Source of the DNA: Rhynchosporium graminicola | Taxonomy: Eukaryota; Ascomycota; Leotiomycetes; Helotiales; Ploettnerulaceae | Direction: 5' to 3' | Length of the DNA stretch: 64,000 nucleotides | Assembly: GCA_900074885.1 (NCBI GenBank) | Contig: FJUW01000004.1 | Span: 1,743,458 to 1,807,457, forward strand | In this document: positions 36,101-48,129 of the stretch, in pieces | Layout of the letters: every line of letters starts with the position of its first letter | How positions within the stretch are numbered: position 1 is the stretch's first letter | Position numbers and translations under genes: made by a program | Notes under the pieces: generated by a model | What the model saw: only the letters and a program-made list of their open reading frames with translations | The model's database searches: none | What the model was told of the DNA's origin: nothing

Positions 36101-38850
36101 AATACTTAAGATCGATAAGCTCTTAACTCGTATATCTAAAGTAGTAATCTTTACTAAACTAGATATCCGGGTAGTATTTAACTATATCTATATAGACCCC
36201 GAATCCGAGGAGTATACTACTTTCCGAACTTGCTTCGGATCTTATAAATATAAAGTACTACTTTTCGAGCTCTATAATAGACCTAGTATATACTAGCGAT
36301 ATATAAATAATATACTACTAGACTACTTAGATAATTTCTATATAGCTTACTTAGATAATATCCTTATATACTCGGAAACGCTCTAGGAATATAAGGAATA
36401 TATTAAATTAGTACTATAATACTTAATAGATACTAGACTTTAAGTAGATATTAAGAAAAGCGAATTCTATATTACTCGGACTAAATACTTTAGATATATT
36501 ATTATTACTAACGGAATCGAGCTAGATCCCGAGAAAGTAGTACTATTAGTAGACTAGAAATACCTTAAAACGATAATAGCTATAAAATCTTTCTTAAGAT
36601 TCTATAAGTTCTACTATTAATTTATTCGGAATTTCGGCCTTATCGCTAAACCTCTCTTAGTACTTACTCGGCTTATAGTACTATAGAATTTTACTAATAA
36701 TTATAAGAAGTCTTTCGACGATTTATATTAATAGCTACTATTAGTATAGAAATTATACTATTTCGACCTTAAATTATAAACTAAACTAGAAACTAATACT
36801 TCTAATAGTATAATAGCTAGAGTTATCTCCTAATTATATGAAAATAACTAGTAGTATCTAATTAGATTCTACTCTTATATTTTTAATAGATATAAACTAA
36901 ACTAAGAGATCTACGATAAGGAGCTATATGCTATTATTAAGTCTTTCCGGAAATAGAGACCGGAACTTATATCTCTATAACGCTATACTAGCGTATATAC
37001 GGACTATCGATCCTTAGAATACTTTATGATTACTAAGGTCCTAACTAGTAAATAAGCTAGATAGATAGAATTCCTTTCTGAATTCAACTTTTAAATTATA
37101 TATACGCTTAGTAAAGATAATACTAAAGCTAATATCCTTAGCTATAGGGAATAAGATCTAAAGATATAAGAATAATAGAAATAGGATAGTAGATCTCGGG
37201 TTTTACTACCTCTAGACTACTTAGACCTTAGGATTAACGCGGAACTAGCTAAGTATTATATCGATCAAATTAGTTATATATACCTAATATCGCTAGGGAC
37301 TAATACGCTACTAGAACTTATATATAATTCCTTTAATTTAATTAAGAAACTATACTAATTTAACTAAGAATTATTCTCTAATAAATAGAATATATTAGGA
37401 GATAGTTATACTATTAAGGATAGTTTACTACTTTATAATAGTTATCTATATATATAACGCTATATCTTACTATATACCTATTTAATTAGCGAAGTCTATA
37501 ATTAAGTTTCTTTCGCTTATCTAAATACTCGTAAGACTACCGAAATAATTTCTACTTATTATTACTAGAAAGGACTTATGTCGGATATAAAACAATATAC
37601 TTATAATTACTACTCCTATTAGTACTCTTATCCGAAGTAAACGAAATAGTAAGGATTCCTATACTTATTACTAGTACTTAGCTACCTTATATAGTACTTA
37701 GCTATAGATTTTAAGGACTTCCTACTTAATAACTAAAGATTTAATAAGATATTAGTATTTATTAACTACCTAAGGAAGGACTCTATATCGATACTATACT
37801 ATTATAATATTAATACCCGCGGGATAGCGATATTATTTATCTAATAGATATATTATTTCGGATATATCTCTAAGTTAATTATATCCGACTAAGGAGCTTA
37901 GTTAGTCTTATTCTTCTAGTAAGAGTTTTACTATATAATTAGAGTTAAAGTTAAGCTCTCTACTTCCTTCTACTAGTAAACCGATAGATAAATAGAGATT
38001 ATGAATTAGTATATTAACTAATACTTTAGACCTTTTATTAATTACTACTAGAGTAACTAGGGCGAACTACTACTAATAATAGACTACGCCTAAGTAACCC
38101 TACCTTATAACTCTATTAGTATAGCGCTATATACCCTTAAATATAGTATACTACTACAGAATAGCTAGGACTAGAAGTAACTTACCGGATTAATACTATA
38201 AGAGAAGCTTAATTATACTAATACTAAATCCCTAGCTAAACGTACTAAATCCGCTATCGAGGTTATAAAAGCTAATATACTAGCTACTTAGTATAGGATA
38301 AGCGCTATAACCGACCTGAAATAGCGTAGTATTAACTAAGAAGTTAGAGATAAGGTATTTCTCTCTATAAGGAACCTTAAGAATCACTAGCTAAGTAAGA
38401 AGCTATCTAGTCTCTAGGTAGGACTATACTAGGTCTTAGCTAAGATCAGATACTCCTATAAGCTAGATTTACCCTTAGGATCTTCTATTTATAATATATT
38501 CGCTCCTGAATTACTCTTTAAGGACTCGGATAACTTATTACTAAGCTAGGAGTTACTAAACTTACTCCCGGAGGTTATCGCTACTTAAGAAGAGTAGGAG
38601 TTATAAGATATACTTACTATATAGCTCCTAAGAGGTAATCTGAAGTATTAAGTTAGTTAGCTAGGCTATAACCCGGACCTAACTTAGTATAACGCTTCTG
38701 ATCTAATAGGTACTCTATATAAGCTCAGAGACTTCTATGCTATTAACCTAAGTAAACCTGGACTTCCGCGTAGACTAGATTAGTAGATTAAAGCCTAAGA
38801 AGATAGAATAGATAACTATAGTTACTTAGAGGATAATAAGCTATTATAAT
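33150..38850 (+). pseudogene. gypsy gag-pol remnant of the plus-strand element
   Basis: Gag covers about 33180-34650. A degraded CCHC knuckle (YYSYRQLSYIKLN, with Cys turned into Tyr) is at about 34695-34735, reading one TAG as Gln. The protease motif LINTRANSYLFI lies near 34998-35035. RT is at about 35950-36560; 36075-36296 is still open for 73 codons (FTKLDIRVVFNYIYIDPES...), and the catalytic box reads AYLDNILIYSE near 36347. RNase H follows to about 37130, integrase at about 37400-38260, and a chromodomain-like C-terminus at about 38580-38840 (YNASDLIGTLYKLRDFYAI). Stops are TAA/TAG. Confidence 0.8.
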
Positions 38851-40198
38851 TACTAGTATTAGAATTTATTACTAAGGATAATCTCCTGATTATACTCTAT
38901 AATAACGCTATATCTAAAACTCTACTTCTTTAACTACTTCTACTTTACTAGCTTTCTCTTTTAAGTTCTCCGGAGCTTCTAGTAAATCTAGAATATCTAG
39001 AACCGGAACTACTATATCTAACTCCTTACCTAAATCTACTAACGTAGCTCTAGTAATAGACTAAGTATAATAGCTAATCCTACGGGCTTTCTTCTTTAGA
39101 AAGAGTCCGAGAGTATCTAGATCTAATACTATCTCTAAACTAGAAGGCAAATTCCTCTTTCCCTTAGTATTAGATATCGTAGCTTTAAATATAGCTTTCT
39201 TTATAAATTCCCGTATAATACTATTTAACTCTTTCCTTTACTTTAATATTATTTATATTATTAACTTANGAAGTTAGAGATAAGGTATTTCTCTCTATAA
39301 GGAACCTTAAGAATTACTAGCTAAGTAAGAAGCTATCTAGTCTCTAGGTAGGACTATACTAGGTCTTAGCTAAGATCAGATACTCCTATAAGCTAGATTT
39401 ACCCTTAGGATCTTCTATTTATAATATATTCGCCCCTGAATTACTCTTTAAGGACTCGGATAACTTATTACTAAGCTAGGAGTTACTAAACTTACTCCCG
39501 GAGGTTATCGCTACTTAAGAAGAGTAGGAGTTATAAGATATACTTACTATATAGCTCCTAAGAGGTAATCTGAAGTATTAAGTTAGTTAGCTAGGCTATA
39601 ACCCGGACCTAACTTAGTATAACGCTTCTGATCTAATAGGTACTCTATATAAGCTCAGAGACTTCTATGCTATTAACCTAAGTAAACCTGGACTTCCGCG
39701 TAGACTAGATTAGTAGATTAAAGCCTAAGAAGATAGAATAGATAACTATAGTTACTTAGAGGATAATAAGCTATTATAATTACTAGTATTAGAATTTATT
39801 ACTAAGGATAATCTCCTGATTATACTCTATAATAACGCTATATCTAAAACTCTACTTCTTTAACTACTTCTACTTTACTAGCTTTCTCTTTTAAGTTCTC
39901 CGGAGCTTCTAGTAAATCTAGAATATCTAGAACCGGAACTACTATATCTAACTCCTTACCTAAATCTACTAACGTAGCTCTAGTAATAGACTAAGTATAA
40001 TAGCTAATCCTACGGGCTTTCTTCTTTAGAAAGAGTCCGAGAGTATCTAGATCTAATACTATCTCTAAACTAGAAGGCAAATTCCTCTTTCCCTTAGTAT
40101 TAGATATCGTAGCTTTAAATATAGCTTTCTTTATAAATTCCCGTATAATACTATTTAACTCTTTAATATACTTTAATATTATTTATATTATTAACTTA
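38340..40198 (+). repeat. 929-bp near-identical direct duplication around a single N (probable contig overlap)
   Basis: 38340-39268 and 39270-40198 are identical apart from a few bases (for example GAATCACTAG/GAATTACTAG and CGCTCCTG/CGCCCCTG, and a short mismatch just before the end of the first copy). They are separated by one N at 39269. The sister element has this segment once. Two contigs that overlap but were not merged would give exactly this. Confidence 0.85.
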
Positions 40199-41230
40199 GA
40201 CTTCGCCGAATTAACTATTAGAAGATCTAAATCTTATATCGCGTTAGTATTATACTAGTATCTAAGGGTTCAAGATCGTAACTTACTGCCTTAATAAACT
40301 CTAACTCCTTAAATACCTTCTCTATAGAACGCCTTAAAGCCTAAGTCTCTACTAATTATATAGTAGTAATCTCTAATATAGTAGTAAGAGTAGTAGATTT
40401 TGCGAGACGATAGATCTAATTAATAGCCTTATAAGTAGCTATAATACTATCCCGATTTAGCTTCGCGTCTTTAGCTTTACTACTAGGAAGTAAACCGGAT
40501 AGAATAGTATACTCTATATTAATATAGTTAGGTAACTATAACACGTTAGTATATATAACTATATTTAGGTTCAAGTAACTCATATACTTATAACTGCTCT
40601 TTAATACTAAATAATACTTATAAAGCTTAGAGTTAGGCTTATTAAACGAGTATAGGAGTTCTAAAACAGGAGTATTATTATACTTTATCTTAAGGAAAGT
40701 GCGAATATATCGCAGGTAATATATATAATACGCTACTAAAAGAGTACTAGCAGGAACTAGTAAAGGTACTATAGGAGTTAGCGTTATAGATCTATAAAAC
40801 CCTTATACCGCACTTAAGGACTATCCCTAAAACTAAGATAAGAAACTTACTTATATTAAGAGAAGAGTCGATTAGGTTAATTAATATATAAGATTATAGC
40901 AGACTACTATAGTAGTTAGTAATAATACTTACTCTAGGAGCTATATCGTAGTCTAAGGAGAGTAAACTTATAAGTTAAAGTAGTTATTATAATTAAAAAG
41001 GAAAAGCTCTAATATTAATAAACTCCTTCCTTTATATACCTTATGCCCTACTTAAACTCGACTCCTACTATAAATAGATAAAGTAAATACCGCTTACCGC
41101 CTGATTTAGAAGCTATAACTAATATAGTATTATTACGGCGATATAACTAGTTAGAACTTAATAAAGAATTTACTACTACTAAAGAGCGGCTAGCGCCTAT
41201 TACGCGAATATCAACGAAAATAGTTATAAT
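39844..41230 (-). pseudogene. antisense reading frame in the plus-strand gypsy element, function unknown
   Basis: This is the counterpart of the frame at 24430-25400, here on the minus strand and therefore again opposite to pol. Its C-terminal part reads KRNLPSSLEIVLDL, then VDLGKELDIVVPVLDILDLL, and ends EVVKEVEF before the stop at 39844-39846 (the duplicated copy stops at 38914). The two elements differ here mostly by conservative residues (for example ILELL/ILDLL, EVEVIKE/KVEVVKE). The upstream limit is uncertain. Confidence 0.45.
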
Positions 41231-41287
41231 AAAGACTAATCCTAGTATAAACTATAACCTTCTGAGCTTAGAGTTAAGCTCTTCTTA

Positions 41288-41298
41288 AAGGGGGGGTA
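41288..41298 (+). other. polypurine tract of the plus-strand gypsy element
   Basis: AAAG followed by a run of G lies immediately before the 3' LTR start at 41300. Confidence 0.75.
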
Positions 41299-41299
41299 A

Positions 41300-41567
41300 T
41301 ATAATAATAGCTTACCTGAATATCACATAAGAAGAAGGATAGATAATAGGGCCTAAGTTTATAAGTATCCCGGCAGAACTAGTATCCGACCTAGTATAGT
41401 ATCGGACTAGTACCGGCGCATATATATAAGGTACTTTATACTCTATCTCTCTTCTTCTTCCTTCCTTATCTTTTTATTTCCTTCGTAGTAGACTATATAA
41501 GATCGCTCTTAGCCTCCCTACTCGTTTATTCTTACTTATATACCGCCTTGAGTCTTGTGTCGTTACA
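41300..41567 (+). repeat. 3' LTR (268 bp) of the plus-strand gypsy element
   Basis: The best preserved copy of this LTR in the window: it keeps ACCGGCGCA, ACCGCCTTGAG and the terminal TTGTGTCGTTACA. The target duplication GGATA follows directly. Confidence 0.9.
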
Positions 41568-41572
41568 GGATA

Positions 41573-44500
41573 TCCTTCGTAAATACTAGCTAAGTTTAGT
41601 AGTACTAGATAGTCTTTGATTTTAAGTATATATTATTCGAGTACCCCTAAGATCTATCTATATTATAAACGGATAAGTATCCCCCTTAGATTAGCAAATA
41701 GAATAGATATAGGGAGGCCTATAGTAATAGTATTAACTATCGAACCGAATTTACTAAGCGATATATCGACTTAAGGATAAGGATATACTATATACTTATC
41801 TTAATATTCAGGTAGTAAATAGTACGTAGTAAGTAAATTAATTCCCTCCTCTAGTTATATTACTACTATCTGCAGAAGATAGATATTAGTACGCTTCAGG
41901 GCAGAATCTATAGTTTTCACTGCTTTAGTTATCTTAAGAAGTATATAGTTATTACTATCTCCTACTTACAGATAGTATAGCTTCTCTAATAACTCTTACC
42001 TAAAGTTAAGTTTATTTTCCGAGAAAAAGTTAAGCTTAAGAAGAATTCCTCCTAGTATCTTTAGTATAATATAATAGTAATACGCAGGAAACTATAGAAG
42101 TCCTTTACTAGAGATTATCTTATATAAGATAGCTATCTCGATATAATCAGAAATAGTAGGATCTGAACTTATACTAGAAAGACTAACTTATAAGCTATCT
42201 ATTCTACGTCGAGTCCTTACGGAAAGGAAGTACTACGCTAGACTTAGCTTATCGATTAATCTAATAGGTAAAGTAGTATTAGTAATAGCTTCTATCGGAA
42301 AGTTATTCTTACTTAATATTTAGATTCTAGTATACGTATTAGCTATAAAAGAAGTATTATTTAGGAGGATAGATATCTCGTCCTTCGACTCCTAAGGTTA
42401 TAAGTCCGGAGTCTTTATAGTATAAGGATAAGAGATTAATATATCTCCTTCTAAGGTAATAAGCAAGATTATAGCAGAAGAGTTCTTAAATAAGACGAAG
42501 TCTTTCTCTTTTATATCTTTATAAGAAAGGGATATATAAGTAAGTATAATAAGTAAGGATAATAATTTCTTAAGTTAAGTTTAATCTATATTTTTTATAT
42601 ATTTCGTTAAGGATAGCACTAAAGAAAGCTTATTAAAAACTAATAATATTACTAAAATAGGGTTTAAGTAAGAATAAAGCCGTAAGAGGACCTTCCTTAG
42701 GTCTCGCGATAAGCCTTTCCCGAGTCCGCGAGTAAGGAAGGACTTAAGGTTTCGGGCGATTCGTTATCTTTCGAGTCGTAGTCTTATTTAAGCTAATATA
42801 TGAAATTATTATTAGAATAGTTTAATATAATAAGTAGTTACAGATAGTACGTATTATACTTATTAAAGGTTCTAGTTATTAGTAGATATAGAAGAGAGTA
42901 CTAAAGCTAGTTTATTATTATAAGTACTTAAGGTTAATACTAGTATAATAGCTAGTTCTAATAGAGTTATCTTCTGTTATGCCGGGCAGTCGATATAGAG
43001 GCTAGTACTAATATAGTTAACTCGATAGCCTTATTCCTTTCCTTCTCTTATTATTACTTTCTTCTGAATTCGATATATTCTACTAGTAGTATCTAAGGTC
43101 GCGAATAAGAAGTTAAGAGTTAAGTAAGCGCTATTATCATCGGATACCGTGCTATTAGTACTATCGGTACTTAACTCTATCGTTCGCTTCGGGGGTCTCT
43201 ATCTCGCCTAATACCTTAGCAGTACGAATTATCTATTACTAGTCGTCGTAACTCCTATATCTCCTTAGTTTACTCGTCGATACGTGACTAAATCTGTAAG
43301 TAAGCTTCCCTCGCCTAGTTCTCCGTATTATAGATTTTTAACTTGAACTCGTTTATTATATTACTATAGTTCTATAAAAGTATACTCGCAGCTAGGCTTA
43401 GATCTAAGGCTTAGTGTATTCGTCGGATAATAAGGTCTTAGTTCGTCTCTCCTGCCTCGATATAGAGATTATATTTATTATCTAAGAATTATCTTAAGGA
43501 TAACTTGCTCTTATTCTTAAAAGAGTATCTTAAGGCATCAGCCTTCTGTATTACTACGCTTAGATTCGTATAGAATTAGAGTAAGAGTTAATATTTCTAT
43601 TCTTCTAGGCTCTAAGCTATAAAGCTAGTAATCTCTAGAGATAAGGTACTAAGCTAAATAGCAGCCTTATCCTTTATGCAAATTAGTAGGACCTTAAGGA
43701 CTATATCCTCTCTATAATAAGCTACTATTATATTAAGTATCGCGATATAGCTTATAACAGAAGTAGTACTATTAAACTATCCTATATCTTATAGGCAGAG
43801 TCGTTAGTATTAGGTATTAAGCACGCGTGGCCTATTATCCTGCTATAGTCTCCCTAAGTCTTAGGGGTCCGAGTCTTCTCTATCTCTTACGTTAAGTGTA
43901 TTATTATTATATATAAAGTTATAGTAGTAGTAATTTAGAAGAGGAATTTCTGTCTCGATAGAGGGTTAGATAAGCGCTAGGGTGCGAGAGATTAATAGTC
44001 TTAGTACTACTAGTATAGAAGATATACGTATAGTTATCTTAGCTTCTAGAGGACTAGCTTAGAACCGAGTTAAGAAAGTATTAAAAGATACTACTAACTT
44101 AAGAGCTATTATTCCTAGAGTACTAATCGCTCTAATAGCCTTATCTTTTAAGTTAGTAAGAATATTAGGGTCTAGAGTACGAACTAAAGCTCTAGCTTAT
44201 CTTAGAATTAGTAAGAGGATTAGTCTAACTAAGTGCTTATTGCCTCTATCCTCTATATCCTCCTATAGTACCTAGATAAAGATAGTATTACTCTTCTACT
44301 TGTTCTTAGTATAAACTGACGCTATAGCTATAGCTAACGATAATACAGATAGGATAAACCTCTCTTATAGTTATCTCGCTAATTCCTCGATACTAGGTAA
44401 AGTCTTATAGTTTAGCGAAACAGACTATCTAAATAAGGGAGACTCTGATAATTATGATAACTAATTAGCTAGAGAGCTCTGTCTTTAATAGAAAGCTATA

Positions 44501-45003
44501 GCCGGAACAGCTAGCTTAGGAAAGGCCTAGTCACGGATTATTTATAAATCAGTAAGTAGGAATATATATTAGCGTTAACTTCGGGACGTAATCCGTATTA
44601 GTATAACTAGTACTTTCTTAGTAGCTAAGTCTTATTATATTAATTAGGAGTTACGCGGAATAGTAAGGAAAGGACTAAGTTTAGGTAATAACTACTATAG
44701 TATCTCTTAGTATTCTTAAACAGGGGATATAGATAAGCCGGCGAAAGACGTCTATATAAATTATTCTGATTCGGGTATTAAAGATAAAAATCTCCCCTAG
44801 TAGTCTCTTAAGCGATTAGCCCTCCCTTTAGTATTAGAGCCTCTAATATAGCGGTATATAGATTAGTACTACTAGTAAACCTCTATAAGTTTCCGGTTTA
44901 TCGCAGGGGTTCCGGGGTAAGTAAGGGCTATAAAAGGTCCCTTATATAAGAGAGTTATAGTTTAGAGACTTAATTTTATCTTATAAACTTGGAATTACTA
45001 CTA
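41573..45003 (-). pseudogene. outer gypsy element, N-terminal polyprotein region
   Basis: This is the 5' part of the outer element (minus strand, reading left from 45003). By position it should encode gag and protease and the start of pol. Protein-like stretches can be read, for example around 41900 (IYLLQIVVI, then EEGINLLTTYYLLPEY), but no zinc knuckle or protease motif was found. The piece continues across the plus-strand gypsy insertion at 32860. Confidence 0.5.
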
Positions 45004-45144
45004 TATTAGGGGGCGTCCGAGATATATATATAGTAAAAGTCTTGATTCTTCTAAATACTATAGTACAAGGAGCTATCTAAGTAGTAATAACTAATAGACA
45101 CCAAGTATCTGTCCCTGTCCCGTGATATGTCCTGTCCCGTGACA
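45004..45144 (-). repeat. 5' LTR of the outer gypsy element (141 bp)
   Basis: It matches 12036-12176. Its outer end is almost free of RIP (CCCTGTCCCGTGA...CCTGTCCCGTGACA), while the inner end is mutated (TATTAG for TGTTAG). Confidence 0.9.
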
Positions 45145-45149
45145 CCTGG
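45145..45149. other. target site duplication, right copy (CCTGG)
   Basis: Identical to 12031-12035. It marks where RIP-mutated sequence stops and ordinary DNA resumes. Confidence 0.9.
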
Positions 45150-45278
45150 TGTGTAGTGCTGGTACTGGCTGGCCCGCGGATCACAAGCCTATCAACAGAG
45201 ACACTTCTGGCCTGAAGTCCTTTAGCGTTCCCGAATCCGATACATTTATGGTACCGTCTTCTTTCAAAAGTACATATC

Positions 45279-45870
45279 TTACAAATATCGATCGAGATCT
45301 ATAGTCATGTGTTCCATCTCAATGATTCTGTCGTCGACTTGTAAGCTGCCCGTGTAAGTGTTACTGCTAATAGACCACGTGCCACTCACGCGACACACCT
45401 CGATTTCCCTGCGCTGGGAGCATAACAGCCACGGAGCTTTGCATGTCACAGTCCAAGTCATAATCCAATCGGTTCTTCGACTTACAATCGAGGATGAAGT
45501 CTGAAGCCTAAAAATTGTCTCGAATAGCCAGGTATCGCGCGATAAAGAGAATAGATGCCTCCATAGCTGTCAGCATGGGGCATACGCGAGCATCGAATAT
45601 TTCTGGCCCGGCCTCGGCCAATCGTCAGCTTTAAGTACGACGTCCGTTACCCTCGATCTTTTTACTGATATTTTTCTCCCTCGAAGATTTCATGAACTTA
45701 CTATTCGCATCCCACGTTTGCAATTTGTAATGCTGCTGCGAGTTCCTGAGGCCGTGGCCGCATCGTCGTGCTGTACTACAGCCAGCGACTGCGATCATAC
45801 ACGTGCAGATGTCCACGACGCTATATTCGGACGGCCTGTTCGGCGTCCAGTTCTGATTTATTAATCAATT
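45279..45870 (-). pseudogene. possible small cysteine-rich gene or remnant, two putative exons
   Basis: The minus strand holds a 60-codon open stretch at 45279-45461 (WTVTCKAPWLLCSQRREIEVCRV, three Cys) and, upstream, an open stretch at about 45700-45850 with five Cys (VVDICTCMIAVAGCSTARRCGHG) followed by a GTAAGT donor near 45690. Splicing the two would give a Cys-rich product, but no in-frame start or signal peptide is visible upstream (a TGA precedes it), so this may be a decayed gene or chance. Confidence 0.25.
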
Positions 45871-46020
45871 CGATATCTATCGTTTGCAAACTAAGAGCCA
45901 GAGGTAAGGTGTTTCCTAAGACGCGATCTCGCCTCGGCCTAGTCATCTCGCCCAACGCAGGACTCCAATTTCGACATTCCACATCAATACAAAACAGCGA
46001 ACACTAGACTACTCCCCAGT

Positions 46021-47059
46021 CTAATACATCATCACACATCCAAGAAGCCAGTACGCTATATATATACACAACGCAATCAGCGCATATCTGAAAGCAGCAT
46101 TACACAACTGAGCCCTGTTCCGCGCCCTGCACCTCTTCACAAAGCTATCAGCATTATTGGCATGAGGAAATGGCTCATTCAAGGGCATCGGCTCTCCCAA
46201 AAACTCGCACAGGGGACTCCATCCCTCCGAGACACTGAATTCGAGTAAATTGTTCTTGGGGACTAGGTTGCGGATCTCCTTGTAATGCTCGACGAAAACT
46301 TCCTTCCCCTTATTCGGGAAGTCGTCTTTGAAGAAAGTCTCGAAGAACTTCGTTAACATGGGATAGTAAAGCCCAGCACCCCAGTCAAAATAAGAAGCTA
46401 TCTCAAGTTCGGGGTCTTTGGCTCTCCAATACCCGGTCTTCATGACGGATGCGTGCCAAGTGTCGACGTTTCTGGTTGTGAGGATCACTTTGGCTTCCGG
46501 GTATGCTTCTATCAATTCTTTGGCGAAGCAGATTGCTGGCCAGTCGCAGACAGCCTTTCTTGTGTTACTTACATGAGGTGTTGGACGGGCTGGGAGGCAA
46601 ACGTACCTGGCAATGGCCTAGTAGGCTGTCCCATTCTTTGCGTCCGAATTGGCCGATGCCGTCGTACTTTGCCTCGAAAGCTCGTTGCCACATGATGCAG
46701 TCCGGAGGATTCTCAACAGAGGCAGACATCATGTGATATGTATTATCATAGCCTATTTTCCGATTAAGCTGGCTTTCTTTGCTGGAGAAGCGAGGACGGT
46801 CTTACCTAGACGCTTCAAAGCATCTCTCATCGCTAATTTGGAATGTCAACTTGCTTTACATTCTAGTTACAATTGTCAAACTCGACTTACAGACCGTTCC
46901 AGTCCTTCCAACACCAAGCACAAGAACTCTCATTGGAACCGTTCGAGTACATTTTGATCGATCGATTGCTGTGTCTTTGGATGTAAAAATATCGGTGATA
47001 GGACGAGGAGGCACCCTGAATCGATGCGTATCAACGTACTCCTCGGATTTGATACCCAT
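46021..47059 (-). CDS. sulfotransferase-like P-loop protein (Sulfotransfer_4 type)
   Basis: Four exons on the minus strand: 47059-46891, 46832-46806, 46752-46607, 46554-46021; introns of 58, 53 and 52 bp have GTAAGT/GTAAGA/GTACGT donors and AG acceptors, and the exons sum to 292 codons in frame (291 residues). The nucleotide-binding loop GVGRTGTV is followed across intron 1 by SMRDALKRLG. Then come CIMWQRAFEAKYDG, GRKEWDSLLGHCQ, DWPAICFAKELIEAYPEAKVI and TTRNVDTWHASV, all typical of the fungal family often annotated as sulfotransferase or NAD-dependent epimerase-like. The C-terminus has a hydrophobic tail (ALIALCIYIAYWLLGCV) that could anchor it in a membrane. The start is uncertain: Met at 47059 or at 46933. 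The true substrate is unknown. Confidence 0.8.
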
Positions 47060-48129
47060 CTCGACGATCGCTCTAAGAATATCATCAGTCGAACGATCTG
47101 GGAAGGTTCCAGGATGGTGGTGGAATGATTCGTCAGGTAGCTCCTGCGCTTCAACTAAAAGTCTTTAATGACTGCAGAGCGTTTGACCTTACAGATTGGG
47201 TATTTTCCTTTCAATTTTCTGTCTGTTCCTTGATCCTTCAGTTGATAGCTGTCAATCAATGCTTAAGATCTGCGCTTGTTACCCGTCAAAGAGAAGGCGG
47301 AACGGAACTATCAAAAGCAGAAAGCACCGCCTACGATTCAGCGTTTCCAGACCCGACGATCTTGGAAGCATCTTGGAAGAACATCAAGGACCCATCCGTC
47401 ATTCTCTCCAAGGAAGGTTTTCCGTTCCACTTGGATTCGATCTCGAGATTTGAGTGGATGTCCCCATATAACAGCGGGCCGTACCAAGATCCATCACAAC
47501 AGCCAAGACAAACGACCAAGAACCATTTATATGGGACGAGATATCCCAAAGACACAAGAACACGCATGAAGAATTGATTGACGCTGGAAACACCGACTCC
47601 CACTTTTCTTCAGGTGAGGGTACGTGGAAACGTGGGCCAGGTAATTTAATTGTCTGGGATGCTCATTGCAGGGCATCGCTTGGGCGAGGTTTTGCTACAC
47701 GGCTGAATCGCGGAAAAAACCTCCACGATGTACGAAGTTCGAAAGTATGAATGAAATGCTTCGTTGAACAAAGTCACGAATCATGAATCATGTTGGCATA
47801 GATACGCTATCGGCGCGAGATGGAATAGCCAGCCCGTCATTTCTCCTCACTTCTCCTATCTTCGCCATCGCCAAGCAGCTTGGGTATGCAACCTTCAGAA
47901 AAGCGCCTATCATTATTTTCACTTGCACCTGTAACCGCCAACATCTTGGATGCTTGGAATTTTCCAAGCCACGAGGTGATTAATAACTCACCAGTTGAGA
48001 CGCGATGGAACCAGACACCCGGAAAGAGGCAGAAAGATATTTGTCGTTGGCAACCAGATTTGTACGCCGTGGCAATCACGAATTTCCAATTCTTGACTTG
48101 ACATCCGGGTTTCGAATAAGAAAACCAGA
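47060..48129. promoter_or_regulatory. divergent intergenic region between the sulfotransferase-like and MFS genes
   Basis: About 1.07 kb separates two genes transcribed away from each other. Open frames here (for example 47331-47603 minus and 47276-47569 plus) overlap on both strands and resemble nothing known, so I treat the region as shared promoter sequence. No specific element was identified. Confidence 0.4.

Larger units (their letters stand above)
32861..41567 (+). mobile_element. gypsy chromovirus, complete with both LTRs, nested in the outer element's RT
   Basis: Two 268-bp LTRs and a perfect GGATA target duplication define the element. The order on the plus strand is gag with zinc knuckle, protease, RT, RNase H, integrase, chromodomain, an antisense frame, polypurine tract, LTR. 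The apparent length of 8707 bp includes a 930-bp duplication around one N that is probably an assembly error; the true length would be about 7777 bp. RIP has replaced key residues: protease LIDTGAN reads LINTRAN and RT YLDD reads YLDN. Confidence 0.9.
12036..45144 (-). mobile_element. Ty3/gypsy chromovirus carrying three nested retrotransposons
   Basis: Two 141-bp direct repeats (12036-12176 and 45004-45144) bound the unit and a perfect 5-bp target duplication flanks it, so all 33.1 kb entered the locus as, or later within, one insertion. The element's own sequence is 12177-16967, a piece in the N gap, 31459-32860 and 41573-45003, about 10 kb in total. On the minus strand the order is an unresolved N-terminal polyprotein region, RT, RNase H, integrase, chromodomain, an extra long reading frame, polypurine tract, LTR. 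Nested guests are a copia element at 16968, a gypsy element ending at 31453, and a sister gypsy at 32861-41567. RIP has destroyed every frame. Confidence 0.85.

Noticed and set aside
12036..45144. CRISPR-like or prophage-like structure in the repeat-rich block
   Set aside because: Repeats are LTRs and transposon copies; there are no short regularly spaced repeats, and the genome is fungal.
45768..46007. 79-codon plus-strand frame right of the insertion
   Set aside because: No motif, signal peptide or homologous pattern; it overlaps the weak Cys-rich frames on the other strand.
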